Source: Aselliscus stoliczkanus
Lineage: Eukaryota > Chordata > Mammalia > Chiroptera > Hipposideridae
DNA length: 64,000 bases
Reading direction: 5' to 3'
Assembly (NCBI GenBank): GCA_033961575.1
Contig: CM066732.1
Location: 73,074,687 to 73,138,686 of the forward strand
The notes under the pieces were generated by a model that saw only the letters and a program-made list of their open reading frames with translations, had not been told where the DNA came from and made no database searches. The translations under genes and the position numbers were made by a program. This document shows positions 10,255 to 21,370 of this stretch, piece after piece. The number at the start of each line of letters is the position of its first letter. Position 1 is the first letter of the stretch.

Positions 10255-10880
10255 CTATTGCTGTAAATGACAGAAGAGACCCTCTCGCCGAGTGCAGTCA
10301 TCTCAGAGGTTTTATTACATTCAAGAAGGAAAGGGTCCAGGTTAAAATAAAGTTAACAGATTTGCTAAAGGGCATGTTTCTACACACAAGAAAGTGTTTC
10401 CCTTTATAACATATGTGTATTCCATTGGTGAATTCTCTGATCTCACTCTACAGAACTGTCATAAACTGCTCAACACACTTATAGCGACAAAACTCCAGGT
10501 CTGAACCCTGGAGGCCTTGGAGCAGTAGTACTTGGGAACTGAATCTGAAAGTCTTCCACTTCTATGGACTCGAATTCTACTTCTTTCAGCTGGATATTTG
10601 CTGAGCCTAGGAGTGAACAGGGAAACCACATTCCAGGTTCACTCTCAAAATCAAAAGACCCAACTGCAGGTATTTTCTAGCTTGAGGAAGCAAACACATC
10701 CTCTCTGCATGGCTCCTGCCTTCCAGGGGTTTCTCCTCTCAGAGACCTCCCCTCTCTATTGTTCTGAATTATTCAGCAGCAAGGACACCTTCAGTATGTT
10801 CACTAATACAAGTGGTGTCAAGTTTCATGAAAGGACCTTGGACTTTTGGGAGACCTCTGGCTGTTAGGCCTGTTTCAGGG
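10255..10880 (-). repeat. Possible solo LTR of an endogenous retrovirus, minus strand
   Basis: On the minus strand a TATA-like 'TTATAAAGGGAAAC' is followed about 110 bp later by a polyadenylation signal in 'ATGTAATAAAACCTCTGAG'. A short tail then ends near '...TCATTTACAGCA', a layout typical of an LTR U3-R-U5. The upstream border near 10880 is a guess and no target duplication was found. The 111-codon plus frame at 10532 lies inside it and is probably chance. Confidence 0.35.
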
Positions 10881-10944
10881 ACTTCCATTTCACACCTACT
10901 AAGGTCACTTCAAATACCCTAAGAAACCTTTTCCATGCTTCTCA

Positions 10945-11072
10945 ATAGCCTCCCTGGTCTAGTGAGAAAACAACTGAACTGAAGTTCAGGAGACCTGTCT
11001 CAAATATTGCCAGATCACTGTCTGGCTTTGAACTTTCCCTCTTCTGAAACTCAATGGAGATATAATGGGTAT
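10945..11072 (+). repeat. MIR-family relic (interrupted by a SINE at its end)
   Basis: 'GTTCAGGAGACCTGTCTCAA', 'ATTGCCAGATCACTGTCTGG' and 'TTCTGAAACTCAATGGAGAT' follow the MIR/MIR3 order with heavy divergence. Confidence 0.55.
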
Positions 11073-11087
11073 AAGAATACCTAACCA

Positions 11088-11280
11088 GGAGCAGCTGGTT
11101 GGCTCAGGTGGTTAGAGCGCCGTGCTTGTAACACCAGGGTTGCAGGTAGGATCCCCACATGGGGCCAGAGTTGTGCCCTCCACAATCAGATTAAAACAAC
11201 TACTTGACTTGGAGCTGATGGGTCCTGGAAAAACACACTGTTCCCCAATTAAAAAAAAAAAGTGATGTGTTTTTAAAAAA
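11088..11280 (+). mobile_element. tRNA-headed SINE, single unit
   Basis: Starts 'GGAGCAGCTGGTTGGCTCAG', has 'GTTAGAGCGCCGTGC' (A box) and a B-box region 'GGTTGCAGGTAGGATCCCC', then 'GTGCCCTCCACAATC', 'AACTACTTGACTTGGAGC' and 'CTGTTCCCCAATT' before an A-rich tail. A 15-bp target duplication with one mismatch, AAGAATACC(T)AACCA / AAGAATACC(C)AACCA, flanks it at 11073-11087 and 11281-11295. Same family as 6738-6928. Confidence 0.93.
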
Positions 11281-11295
11281 AAGAATACCCAACCA

Positions 11296-12599
11296 ATCAA
11301 ATCAGATAATATGTAACAAAGCCTCTGATAAAATGTAAACACTATGAATGAAAGAGGGACAGCCCCTTAGAGCCGTATCAGATTTCTCAATGCTCATCCC
11401 CAAGCCCTATTCAGGACAAAGAGATCAGCACTTCAAAGCCAGGAGATCAACCTGGAGACCTCAGCACACCCCAACAGGTACATTCATGTACCCCAGCAGC
11501 ACTTGCAGAAGTTCTGAGCCCCACCACGTGGAAAGAAGACCCAGTGCCAGATGAAGGGGCAAGGATGAATGCAGGGTCATGGTCAGAATACTTTTTATCT
11601 TTCCACTGTTCCTGCAGAGAATTATATCCCTCCATCCTAGTCTATGAAGTTATTAAGCTAGACGTCCCACCTAATCTCTCTTAAATTTGGGGTCTTGAAC
11701 TCAGATAGGATGAGTACAGTGTAACTCTCTATAGAAAAGTGTAACTTTTCTATAAAATGATGAGGTTATTCTGAAAATAAACATAAGCTAGAAGATGTGG
11801 AGAATCCAGGAAAGAGAAGATTAGTCTTTTCTTAAGGAAAATCTACCTGACATGCAGAAGATGGAGGCTTCAGTATCACAGTTCATGCTTTAGAGATGCT
11901 TAGTTTTGAAATGAGACCTGACAAAAGAATAGCCTTTGAAAGGAAACTACATACTTCCTTGATAGCCCAAGGCAAGTGCAGTTATTTAAGGGGGTTGCTA
12001 ACTAAGAAACATCTCAGAAGAGCCTACATGTTTGGTTCAGGTTCTTTTCATTAACAGAGGTGTAGATACAATCCCTGATGGAGTATTCTATCTGGAGTGG
12101 TCCCCAGAACCTTCTCACTCATTATGTGCAGAACTGTACTTTATCTCCCCTATCTCATAAATCACCCTCCTCATTCCACAAACCATATCGAGCTCTTTAT
12201 CTCAGTTCATGGAACTACCAATCCTCAACTGCCCAAATGAAAATATAAAAATAAAAATAAATCATCAACGTCTTCCTCAACCTCATGTCCCCAATAGTCA
12301 TTAGATGCTAATGATCTGACCTCTAGAATAAATCTTGATTTCACACCAACTTCTCCAACCACACTAGCACTATTTTAGTTAAGACAAAATCATTCCTCAC
12401 TTTCTTTATAAATCTAAGCTACCATAATATATAAACACCATCATTATTTTTTAGATCATTAAGAAAGAAAATAAAAACTTCCAGTTAATGTAAGACATGC
12501 CAATAATGGTAAGATGAATCCAGACTTCAGAGATAATACAATGTAAAACAAAAAAAAAAGTATGTCTTAAAATTAATAAACTACAATACCTTTCTACCT
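11296..12599. other. No gene or repeat recognised
   Basis: Unique-looking sequence, with short frames at 11348-11554 and 11447-11635 that overlap on opposite strands and lack any family likeness. Confidence 0.45.
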
Positions 12600-13440
12600 T
12601 CTAAATGTTCTCCTTGCATCTGTTCCTGTCTGCGTGCATTCCATTCACATTCCATCTAGAATGCTCTTTCAACAATAGGATTATGATGCTATCTTTCTTG
12701 CTTAAAATAGTTCAAATTATTCAAGACAAAATCCAGCAACATTTGTACAACATGCAAGGCTCTGCTAATCTTTCTAGCTCCTGACACCCTCATTTTCTTC
12801 TTCTTTTTTTTTTTTTTTTTTTTGAGGGTAGTGTCACTGGCCCTCATATGTGGAACCGAACCGGGGCTTCCAAGGCCAGCGCTTAACCACCGCGCCACTT
12901 GGCCGGCCCTAAAATTTATTGGGGAACAGTGTGTTTTTGCCAATCTAGTTGCGGAGGGTGAAGCTCACTGGCCCATGTGGGAATCAAACCGGCAACCCTG
13001 TTGCTCAGAGCTCACGCTCTAACCAACTGAGCCACCTGGCCGCCCCCTCATTTTCTTGCTCTAAGCTCCAGCCATGCAGACCTACTTCCTAACTCTGTAA
13101 ACGAAGAAAAAAAGTCCTGTCCAAACTTCATATGTCTGCACATACTCTTCTTCTCCTGCAATGATTCTAATCTCTACTCGATCTTCAGGTCTCAGCTCGA
13201 TCAAATGTCATTTCCTCCAGAAGCTTCTCCTGACTTCCAGAACAGCTCTAGGTGTCTCTTCTGTGTTCTCATAACTTCCTGTGCTTCACACACATCACCA
13301 CACTCTGAAATGGAAATAGCCTCTTTATCTGTTTGTCTTTCCCTTCAGGCCAGAGAGTTCCTGAAATCAGGGACTGTGTCCTGTACACTGTCACATCCCA
13401 AGTGACTCACATGGTGCCTGACACCCAAATATTTGCTTAA
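12600..13440 (+). repeat. L2 LINE 3' region (with a SINE inserted at 12800-13044)
   Basis: The order 'AAAATCCAGCAAC', 'CATGCAAGGCTCTGC', 'GCTCTAAGCTCCAGCC', 'CTTCAGGTCTCAGCTC', 'AAATGTCATTTCCTCCAGAA', 'CAGGGACTGTGTCC' and 'ATGGTGCCTGACACCCAAAT' is that of the L2 3' end. Most of it also lies in the left arm of the inverted duplication. Confidence 0.75.
12800..13044 (-). mobile_element. Dimeric SINE with a single target-site duplication
   Basis: On the minus strand, unit 1 starts 'GGCGGCCAGGTGGCTCAGTT', has B box 'GGTTTGATTCC' and ends 'GTTCCCCAATAAATTTTAG'. It is followed at once by unit 2, 'GGCCGGCCAAGTGGCGCGG' with 'GGTTCGGTTCC' and 'GAGGGCCAGTGACAC', and then a long poly-A. One 13-bp duplication, CCCTCATTTTCTT, flanks the pair (12787-12799 and 13045-13057). 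The other arm of the inverted duplication has the empty site ('AAGAAAATGTGGGTGTCAGG' at about 18925). Confidence 0.92.
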
Positions 13441-13727
13441 AATCAACAACACCTGAGGAGCCAAGAAGAGATTACCAGCCAAACAACTGCACCAGCCATA
13501 GGATTTTTCTTAAAAAAATTCAGTCAGTTAACCATCTACTACCCAAACCAAGTATCAACTCTCTATCACAAATCTCTTGTCAATGGATTAAATACATTGT
13601 GAATTACAATCAGATGCCCAGCTAGAGTTAGATGCTTTTGCGTCTTTAGGGAGACCAGCTTCAAGTTGGTAGAGAAAATTAATACAATTATGGAGCAAGC
13701 TTGAAAATAAATCAACTACAGGGACCG

Positions 13728-14215
13728 GCAGAGTGGCTCAGTTGGTTAAGAGTTAACTTAAGAGCATGAGCTCTGAACAACAGGGCCGCCGGTTCGATTC
13801 CCACATGGACCAGTGATGCTGTGCCCAAGCTGAGCTGCCAACAGGTGACAGGATGGCTCAGCTGGTGAGAGCATGTGCTCCTAACAACAAGACTGCCTGT
13901 TCAATGGTGGGCTACTCCCGCCTGCAACTAAGACTGAACTCGGCACCTTGAACTGAGCTGCCACCTGGATGTCTCAGTGGATAGAGCATGTGCTCTTAGC
14001 AACAAGGCTGCCGGTTCAACTCCCACATGGGATGGTGGCTACACCCACCAGCAACTAAGACTGAACACAGCACCTTGAGCTTAGAGGCCACGAGCTGCCG
14101 ACGGGCAGCCAGATGGCAACTGGTACCCTCTACAAGATTGAAGAACAACTTGGCTGGTCCCCCTCCCCAATTCCCAAACACTGTTCCCCTCCCCCAACTA
14201 CCCCCCACCAAAAGA
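13728..14215 (+). mobile_element. Multi-unit (three tRNA-like heads) Rhin-1-like SINE
   Basis: Three successive tRNA-like heads can be read: 'GTGGCTCAGTTGGTTAAGAG' with 'GGTTCGATTCC', 'GATGGCTCAGCTGGTGAGAG' with 'TGTTCAATGG', and 'ATGTCTCAGTGGATAGAGC' with 'GGTTCAACTCC'. They are separated by 'GCAACTAAGACTGAAC...GCACCTTGA' linkers. The tail has 'AAGATTGAAGAACAACTTGG' and 'CTGTTCCCCTCCCCC'. Imperfect target duplications AAATCAACTACA / AAACAACTACA flank it. The opposite arm of the inverted duplication lacks it. Confidence 0.88.
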
Positions 14216-14312
14216 AAAGAAAACAACTACACAAAAACAATAAAGGATAAGTCTTAAAGTGCCTAACTATATGTGGCAGGTTATGCTCATTGTTGGGACT
14301 CAGTGGAAAGAA

Positions 14313-15366
14313 ACAACCTTAGAAGGATTCATTGAGGAGGTTAATCTTGAGCAATAGCTACAATGGCGGTAGAATTTGGACTGGTAACATTTAGGAGGAA
14401 CTACCTTTAGACTACCGAAAAGAGACCCTCCTGTCATTTTATTGTTTATACTGCCTTGGTGGATAAAAATCTTTTGCTGTAGGATTAGCATCATAATTTA
14501 GGGAAATGGATTAGCTGATTTAATTTGAAACTATTCTTCAATTCTCATATAGATTCATTTTTCTCTTTGCTCATCTTAGCATAGGCTTCTTTATTCCTCC
14601 TGCATTATGTTGTTATGCAGCTTAGAAAAAAATATATACATAAACCCTGAGGAAGTCTATGGATAATTATGCTGGAAGTGGAACGTTTCAAAACCACTCA
14701 ACAGAGCTGTACATGAGGCCAGCATTTGCTTGTTTCAGCCAAAGTTAGTATTCCATCGATTTCTCCGATGAAAAGTCACAATGACCTGCGGTTGAAGAGG
14801 AGCCACTCTGCACCACTTAGTCAAAATGACAACCATGTCCCTAGTGACACAATGTTTGAATAGTTGGACAGGGGTTTGCTGGGGTGATGGCCTGTGGGTC
14901 TAATTGGACTGCAATTTCCCCCACAGCACTTTTAAAAGCTGTTTCCATCTCTGTCTCCCCCTCTCTATGAAAGTTTTGCCTTTTTAAATTTTTAACAATA
15001 ATTCAATTAAATGATTTAGAATTCTGCTTTTATGTTACTTTGTAAAGCCCATCACTCACTAAAAAATAATTTCTGTAAAAAGTCAAAACTGGAAGGCTGC
15101 GCACCACTGCCCTTTAACCTGAGACAGTAAGTAAAATTCGTGGGAGACTACAGCCAGAAAGAAGTACCTGTAGGAATAATCTGCAGTTGTGTAGGTAATA
15201 AAAGGTGTAGGACTCCTCTTTTCCATCAGGGTGGCTAAAATTGTATCTTTGTGGATATATCTCTATTATATTATCTGCAAGCATCCATTTTTAACAAAAA
15301 TTTCACTCCCATGATCCTTACTATAATTATAAACCCTTCAATATTCTTAATTTCGTGCATTCTATC
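14313..15366. other. Spacer of the inverted duplication, part 1: nothing recognised
   Basis: AT-rich unique-looking sequence. 'GCTGCGCACCACTGCCC' near 15098 resembles the end of a hAT element, but no partner terminus was found. Confidence 0.4.
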
Positions 15367-15377
15367 TTTCAATAATC

Positions 15378-15520
15378 GTTTTTTTTGTTTTGTTTTGTTT
15401 TTTTTTTGGTTTTTTTTGTTTTTTGTAGAGGGCAGTGTCACTGGCCCTCATCTGTGGGATCCGAACCAGGGCCGCTGGCATCCCAGGCCAGCTCTTAACC
15501 ACCATGCCATTCGACTGGCC
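15378..15520 (-). mobile_element. Single-unit SINE, minus strand
   Basis: On the minus strand: 'GGCCAGTCGAATGGCATGGT', 'GGTTCGGATCC', 'GAGGGCCAGTGACACTGCCC', then an A-rich tail with Cs. This is the tRNA head of the longer T+ SINE family without its body. The target duplication is approximate (TTTCAATAATC / TTTGATAATC). Confidence 0.88.
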
Positions 15521-15559
15521 TTTGATAATCCTCTTTTAACTTGATTCTTTCTGAAGCCT

Positions 15560-17310
15560 CAGTTTCAATATTCTCATGATGCTATCTAGACAATCAATCT
15601 ATTGACTATCCACCTTTCCCCTGTTCTTTAACATCTCTCTCCTTCCTTTACTTCACTTAAATTCCATGACCAATCATTACAATCACTTCTCTGTATTCAT
15701 TGCCTAAGAAATTTCTTTAACGTTCTTTTCAAACAGGTCTTTGGTTGACAAATTTCTCTCAACTTTTATCTTTTATTTTACCTTTATTTTCAAAGGATCT
15801 TTTTGCCACATATAGAATTCCAGATCGAATGATATTTACTTCCAAAACTTTGAAAATATTTTGAGTTCTGTGGCTTGCATTATTTCTCATAGGAAGTCTA
15901 CAGTAATTTATCATTTTTCTATATGTACTGTGTTGGTTCCCCCCCCCCCCATAAGTCCTTTAAAGATTTTATCTTCATCACTGATTTTCATCAATCTGAT
16001 TTTGGTATGCCTTGGTGTGATTCTTTGTGTTATCTTCCTTGTAGTTCATTGAGTTTATTGAATCTGTAAACTTATTATTTTCATCAAATTTGGACATTTT
16101 TAAGCCTTTGTTTATTCAAGTATTTTAATTTAAGTATCCTATCTTTCTGGGATTTCATCAAGTCATATTTTAGACTGTTTTATATTATCCCATAGGTCAC
16201 TGAAGCTCTGTTCATTTTTTTTTTTCCAGGCATTCTGCTCTCTGAGCTTCATTTTGGATTATACATAATACATACTGCTATGTCATTAAGTTTGCTGATC
16301 TTATAATTTTTTCTGCAGTGCTCACCTCTTAAATACCATCCAGTGAATTTGTCATTTTATGACATTGTATTTTTTCAGCTATACAATTTCCATTTGGGTC
16401 TTTTTTCCATTTTTCTCTCATTATGTTCATATTTCCTTTCAAAGCCTATCTATCTTTTAAAGTCTTAGTCTTCTAATTTTTCATCTATATTATTTCTTTG
16501 TCTGCTTGTAGTAGCTGACTTTTTTCTCCTGGTAATAGGTCACATTTTCTTATTTCTCTGTATTTATTACATTTTTATTATTTGCTGGACTTTTTGAATT
16601 TTATGTGTGAAGAGCCAGGTTATTTCCTTTTTTCTTAAAGTATTGAACATTTTTCTGCCAGGTAATTAAGTTACTTAGAAATCAACTTAATTATTTTGAA
16701 GTTTGTTTGGTTTTGTTTCTTAGGTGCTGTTCAAGAGGGTTTAGTTTAGACTTTAGTTTAGCACTAAGATGCAAGCCTTCTTGGGTCTCTGTTGAATGTC
16801 CCAAGTGTTCATTGAGGACTCCACTCTGGCTGATTGGAACTCAAATGCTTTCCTGCTTTGCACAAACTATGAGAATTGCTTCAGCTGAACTCTTCCCATT
16901 TGTTCTTTTCCCAGAGTGTTTATGACTGAGTATTCAGCAAGAGGATCAAAAGGATTCCTCTGCAAATTTCTGGAATTGTTTCTCTGCTATTTTCCCTGCA
17001 AATGCCAGCCACCTCAGCCTCCCTCAACTCAATACTTTTCTTCTCAACTCAGTGAGGCCACTATGGTCCAGTAGGGTCCCCTCACTGCACTGTGATCCAG
17101 AAATGCCTCCAGGCAGAAAACCAAGGAAAATGTAGTGTCCACTTCATTTGTTTCCCCTCTCTCAGCGATCACAGTCCTACATTGCCTGATGTCTAATATT
17201 TACAAACAGTTATTTCATATATTTCTTCTGATTTTCTTGTTGTTTATAGTGAATTCTGGCCCCAGTTACTTTAACGTGCCAAAGTTCTGAGTATGTGTTA
17301 TAGAACAGAA
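15560..17310 (-). repeat. Old L1M/HAL1-like LINE fragment, minus strand
   Basis: The plus strand shows antisense L1M text: 'TTTTTGCCACATATAGAATT', 'CTGTGGCTTGCATTATTTCT', 'ATCCCATAGGTCACTGAAGC', 'ATCCAGTGAATTTGTCATTT' and 'AATTTCCATTTGGGTC'. It corresponds to the upstream (ORF1-side) part of old L1M/HAL1 elements. It contains a C11-12 run at 15939-15950. Confidence 0.65.
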
Positions 17311-17316
17311 AGAGTT

Positions 17317-17914
17317 TGTCCACCTGGCACTAGCAGGCCCAAACACTAAACACCAAGAATAGCAGTGGAGAAATACTGGCTATTTTATTGATGAATGGCA
17401 CCATCCAGGAGAACGGGAAGCTAATGCTTAAAAGCCCCAACTGCCCAATGGCATGTAGGTTACAGATTATATAGGGCAAGACACCGTGGTGAAGGGTTCA
17501 GGGTTGTGCTAGGAGCTGATTGATCGGAGATGAGACAAAGATAATGAATCATTTCTTCAGGTCTTGAGGACAGCTCTGGAGTCCCTGTGTCTGGTCTAAT
17601 GGGAAAGTAGCCAGGGGATTGATTGTTCCACATTAGGGCTCAGGAACTGAAGCATAACTTAGGTCAAGATATTATCTTCAGCCTGCCAGAGGTCCAGACC
17701 AAGTGACCATTAGTCAGGTCCTGACTATTGTCTTCTGCTGCTTCAGGACTTGCTGATTATCAGGAGGGAAAGGCCAGGCTTGATCTCTGATGGGTATCTA
17801 TGGAGAGACAGAGACGGATATGATTTCTAGAGCTAGGATTTAAAACTAAATTTAATCAAAGTCATAGGGGCCTTCATGTTCCTTTTTAAAATGGGTGGTT
17901 AGAATAGTGCCACA
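17317..17914 (-). repeat. Probable solo LTR, minus strand
   Basis: The segment is bounded by TG (17317) and CA (17914). On the minus strand it carries a polyadenylation signal in 'TCATCAATAAAATAGCCAG' close to its 3' end and a TATA-like 'TATATAATCTGTAACC' upstream. No flanking target duplication was confirmed, so the exact borders are tentative. Retroviral family not determined. No internal genes remain. Confidence 0.5.
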
Positions 17915-17954
17915 ATTCAAAAACCACACGTCCTCATCCCCAATAAAATGTTCA

Positions 17955-18165
17955 GGAAGAAACATGAGGTTGGAGTTCAACAAGTCTGGCTGGAATCCTG
18001 ATACCACTATTTACAAGTTGTGTGATCTTGAACAAGACCTCTAACCTCTCCGTACTTCTGTTTCCTCTTCTGAATAATAGCAGTAACAATAACTACCACA
18101 ATGGGGATATCTGTAAGGTTTAGATTAAATAACACACATGAAGAGTTTCTAGCAATTGCCCATTT
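17955..18165 (+). repeat. MIR SINE relic
   Basis: 'TTACAAGTTGTGTGATCTTG', 'TAACCTCTCCGTACTTCTG', 'TTTCCTCTTCTGAATAATAG' and 'TTAGATTAAATAACACACAT' give the MIR core in order. Confidence 0.88.
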
Positions 18166-18174
18166 CAGTCGTCT

Positions 18175-19032
18175 CTCTTTCCACTGAATGCCAAAAATGA
18201 GCATAATCTGCCACACATAGTTAGGCACGTCTAGACTTAGCCTGTATTGCTTTCCTTGTAATTGTTTTTGTTTCCAAGCTTGCTCCCTAATTGTATTAAT
18301 TTTCTCTCTCCAACTTGAAGCTGGTCTCCCTAAAGCTGCAAAAGCATCTAACTCTAGCTGGGCATCTGATTGTAATTCGCAATGTATTTAATCCATTGAC
18401 AAGAAACTTGTGATAGAGAGTTGATATTTGCTTTGGGTAGTAGATGGTTAACTGACTGAATTTTTTTTAAGAAAAGTCCTATGGCTGGTGCAATTGTTTG
18501 GCTGGTAATCTCTCCTTGGCTCCTCAGGTGTTGTTGATTTTAAGCAAATATTTGGGTGTCAGGCACCATGTGAGTCACTTGGGATGTGACAGTGTATAGG
18601 ACACAGTCACTGATCTAAGGGACTCTCTGGCCTGGAGGGAAAGACAAACAGATAAAGAGGCAATTTTCATTTCAGAATGTGGTGATGTGTGTGAAGCACA
18701 GGGAGTTATGGGAACACAGAAGAGACACCTAGAGCTGTTCTGGAAGTCAGGAGAAGCTTCTGGAGGAAATGACATTTGAGTGAGCTGAGACCTGAAGATC
18801 GAGTAGAGATTAGAATCGTTGCAGGAGAAGAAAAGAGTGTGTGCAGACATGAAGTTTGGACAGGACTTTTTATCTTCATTTACAGAGTTAGGAAGTAGGT
18901 CTGCATGGCTGGAGCTTAGAGCAAGAAAATGTGGGTGTCAGGAGCTGGAAAGATTAGCAGGGCCTTGTATGTTGTACCAATGTTGTTTGAATGTATAGAG
19001 AATAATTTGAACTATCTTAAGCAAGAAAGATA
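18175..19032. repeat. Right arm of the inverted duplication (empty of SINEs)
   Basis: Reverse complement of 12690-14312 without its two SINEs. It includes the L2 3' region on the minus strand, so the plus strand reads 'ATTTGGGTGTCAGGCACCAT' and 'CTTCTGGAGGAAATGACATT'. The sites where the two SINEs sit in the other arm are intact here. The minus-strand 91-codon frame at 18575-18850 and the plus-strand 66-codon frame at 13205-13405 are the same L2 sequence in the two arms and are not a gene. Confidence 0.9.
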
Positions 19033-19579
19033 AAAATATGGTTCTGCAATTACAGACATCCTTGTCTCGATATGTTTCAGGTATCTGACACAAAGTTATG
19101 TTCAAAAGAGATATGTTGAATGAATAAATGCATCTGTACATCCAATATCATTGCAAAGACAAAGGTGATTTTAAGCCCATAGCTTATCAGCTTTATTATG
19201 CTAAAATTATTTGTTGCCCATTCTCCTTTAATCTTCACACAGGTTTCAGCCCATTTGCCACTATTTAGTTCACATTGATCTGCTCAAAGCATTATCTTAC
19301 CCATATTTGTTGAAAAAGTATACTCCTTCTTTCTATCTTGAAAGAACCAGAAATTAAATGGTCAATTTGTATAATAATATTAGGGATTGTTTCATTATTA
19401 TTCATAGAAATAAATGTATTTTGTCTTAATTACCAGTAAAATTGTTTTCACAGACTACTGAAGAGCCATCTCCAGACTGTCATTAGAAGTTCCTTAACCT
19501 GGGTTCTTAAGATGATAACAATAGATTTTCTAAGAATGATAGTATCCTATTTCCGTTGCATTTCATTTCTTATTATCTA
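19033..19579. other. No gene or repeat recognised
   Basis: AT-rich unique-looking DNA. Confidence 0.45.
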
Positions 19580-19725
19580 TCACTTTAAAGTGCAGGTCGC
19601 TCTAAGTAGAGTGACTTCCGTAAGGGCAGGCGTTGCTTTTTCTCATCCTTGTGTTACTAATTCCCCATCTTAATACAGGGCACATTGTAGATGCTCAGAG
19701 CACATTTGTTGAATGAAAGCAAAAC
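19580..19725 (+). repeat. L2 LINE 3' end relic
   Basis: 'GTAAGGGCAGGCGTTGC', 'AATACAGGGCACATTGTAGA' and 'GCACATTTGTTGAATGAAAG' are the decayed L2 3' end. Confidence 0.65.
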
Positions 19726-20240
19726 CGTCAAAGCTCATTTGCTAAAGGCCCCCTCTGAGAGGATAATCTCATTCAAGAGGCATGACACACACATAAAAGA
19801 AAAATAGCATGAAATAGCAAAGCCTGGAGGTATGGAGACTCTGCCCGGAGCACTAAAAGTGCCCCAGTTAGCTGCACCTTGCAGGAGCCCATGCTTACAG
19901 TCACACTTTTAGAAAGAAAGCTGACATATTACAGATGGGTTTTCTATTTATTTATACCTTGAATATACTAAGGAAAAGAATATATTTGACATGTAGAATT
20001 AAGGAAAAGAGGGAGGAAAAGAAACATCTAAAAATATGTTTTATTTTTTCCTATTTTCTTATCTAAAGTCAGAGTTTCCTAAAACTTATTAACCAAACAA
20101 CACAAGTGATAAGGGAACAAATGCTGGGTGGAGTGTTATGATATTTATCCATAGTCTAAAAAGCATTGTTATGAATGTGTTTACTATTCTTTTCAAAGCA
20201 ATGTGGCTTTCAACTCCATCTTTCTTTGTTTTATCATGAA
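19726..20240. other. No gene or repeat recognised
   Basis: Unique-looking sequence. Confidence 0.45.
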
Positions 20241-20244
20241 ACCT

Positions 20245-20425
20245 TTGGAGACGGGCATCTAATCAAAGAACTTTGGGCTGGGATTCAAAAGTCTTGAATT
20301 CTATGCCTATTTCTGCCTTTAAATATCTGTGTAATTTGGGCTAAGTCTCTTTACTGAGGGCTTCATTTTCTTAGACATAAAATGAGAGTATGTTCCTAGA
20401 TAATGGCTGAGTTCCTTTCAGGAAC
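20245..20425 (+). repeat. MIR-family relic
   Basis: 'GGGATTCAAAAGTCTTGAAT', 'GTGTAATTTGGGCTAAGTCT' and 'CATTTTCTTAGACATAAAAT' follow MIR/MIR3 order. Confidence 0.6.
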
Positions 20426-21370
20426 TCAATTCAATGACCATCATTTTATAGGTCCATAATTTACAACTGCAAAGAAGTTACAAACAGAATTTTTTTTTTT
20501 AAAAAAGTCACCAACTCCAGGTGAAAATCTTGATTGATTATGTCTTTAAGAATTCTGTTCTTTTTCCACATAATTAAAAGTGAAAGCAGCCTGAGGGATG
20601 GGGAAGAACAATGCATCATCATGGCCATGATTAAATAGAGAAAGCCGCAGAACTGGCTTGCTGCTGTACAAATCACAAATTAAAGCTTTGTCATGAACAT
20701 TCATATTCCAGGATAGCCTTTCCCCATAGGATGTTCCTAGTGATTACTGATCATATTATACAGAAAAAGGGACATGTCTGTTGGAGTTAACATTAGTTTT
20801 ATCAGTCAGTTCTTGGCTGCAGACAAGAAAAGGAAATTTAGTTTTCTAAGCAAAAAGGTGGGAAGGACAATTGGGACTTCAATGTTGAGGCGGCAGAAAC
20901 CCAAAGAGGTCCGGATGTTGTGAAGCATGGGCCACAAAGGGGCTATGCCGTACCACAGGAAAACCTGGTCCTTGAATCTCCTCTGATGCCAAAACATTCT
21001 TTCCATCTTGTATCACTCACACAAAAGCTCCAGGAACAAGCACCTCCTGCTCTTGGCTGAACCAGGTATTTGGCCCCTCAGATTAGAGACCAGAAGTAGG
21101 AGTTTGAAGTCAGGAAATATCCACCCTTCCTAAATGATACTCAACAGAAAAGTCTCATAAAAGGGACATGTGGGCTTAATAGGTGTGTGTTGTGGGGAAG
21201 GGAGGGAGGTGTTACATATTATTCAAAACATTAATAAAAGAAAGCAAGTTCTATATGCATATTTTTAGTTAATGGATTAGGTGGGTTAAAAGCAATTGTA
21301 AAGATTTTAACATGACTTGTGGACTTTTTGTATTAATTATATAAGTAATACATGAGTAAAATCTTTCAGT
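20426..21370. other. No gene; possible ancient repeat at 20806-21140
   Basis: The block with 'AGTTCTTGGCTGCAGACAAG' through 'TGGCCCCTCAGATTAGAGAC' looks like an old repeat also present around 22015-22330, but I cannot assign a family. The rest is unrecognised. Confidence 0.3.

Larger units (their letters stand above)
12690..14312. repeat. Left arm of an inverted duplication (about 860 bp plus two SINEs)
   Basis: This segment is the reverse complement of 18175-19032. After removing the SINE insertions (12800-13044 and 13728-14215) and their target duplications, its length matches the other arm to within about 10 bp. A ~190-bp sample near 13520-13700 differs at roughly 10 positions, about 95% identity by eye. 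Homology begins at 'TATCTTTCTTGCTT' and ends at 'CAGTGGAAAGA'. Confidence 0.9.

Noticed and set aside
10532..10867. 111-codon plus-strand frame
   Set aside because: No recognisable domain, and it lies in a region with LTR-like layout on the other strand.
11088..11160. Possible tRNA genes at the SINE heads
   Set aside because: A- and B-box-like motifs are present, but the acceptor and anticodon stems do not close and each head continues into a SINE body with target duplications.
12690..19032. Inverted duplication considered as two independent L2 insertions or as a recent assembly fold-back
   Set aside because: Similarity extends beyond L2 on both sides and equals the full arm, which excludes two L2s. 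The ~5% divergence and arm-specific SINEs argue against a simple fold-back artefact, though long reads should confirm it.
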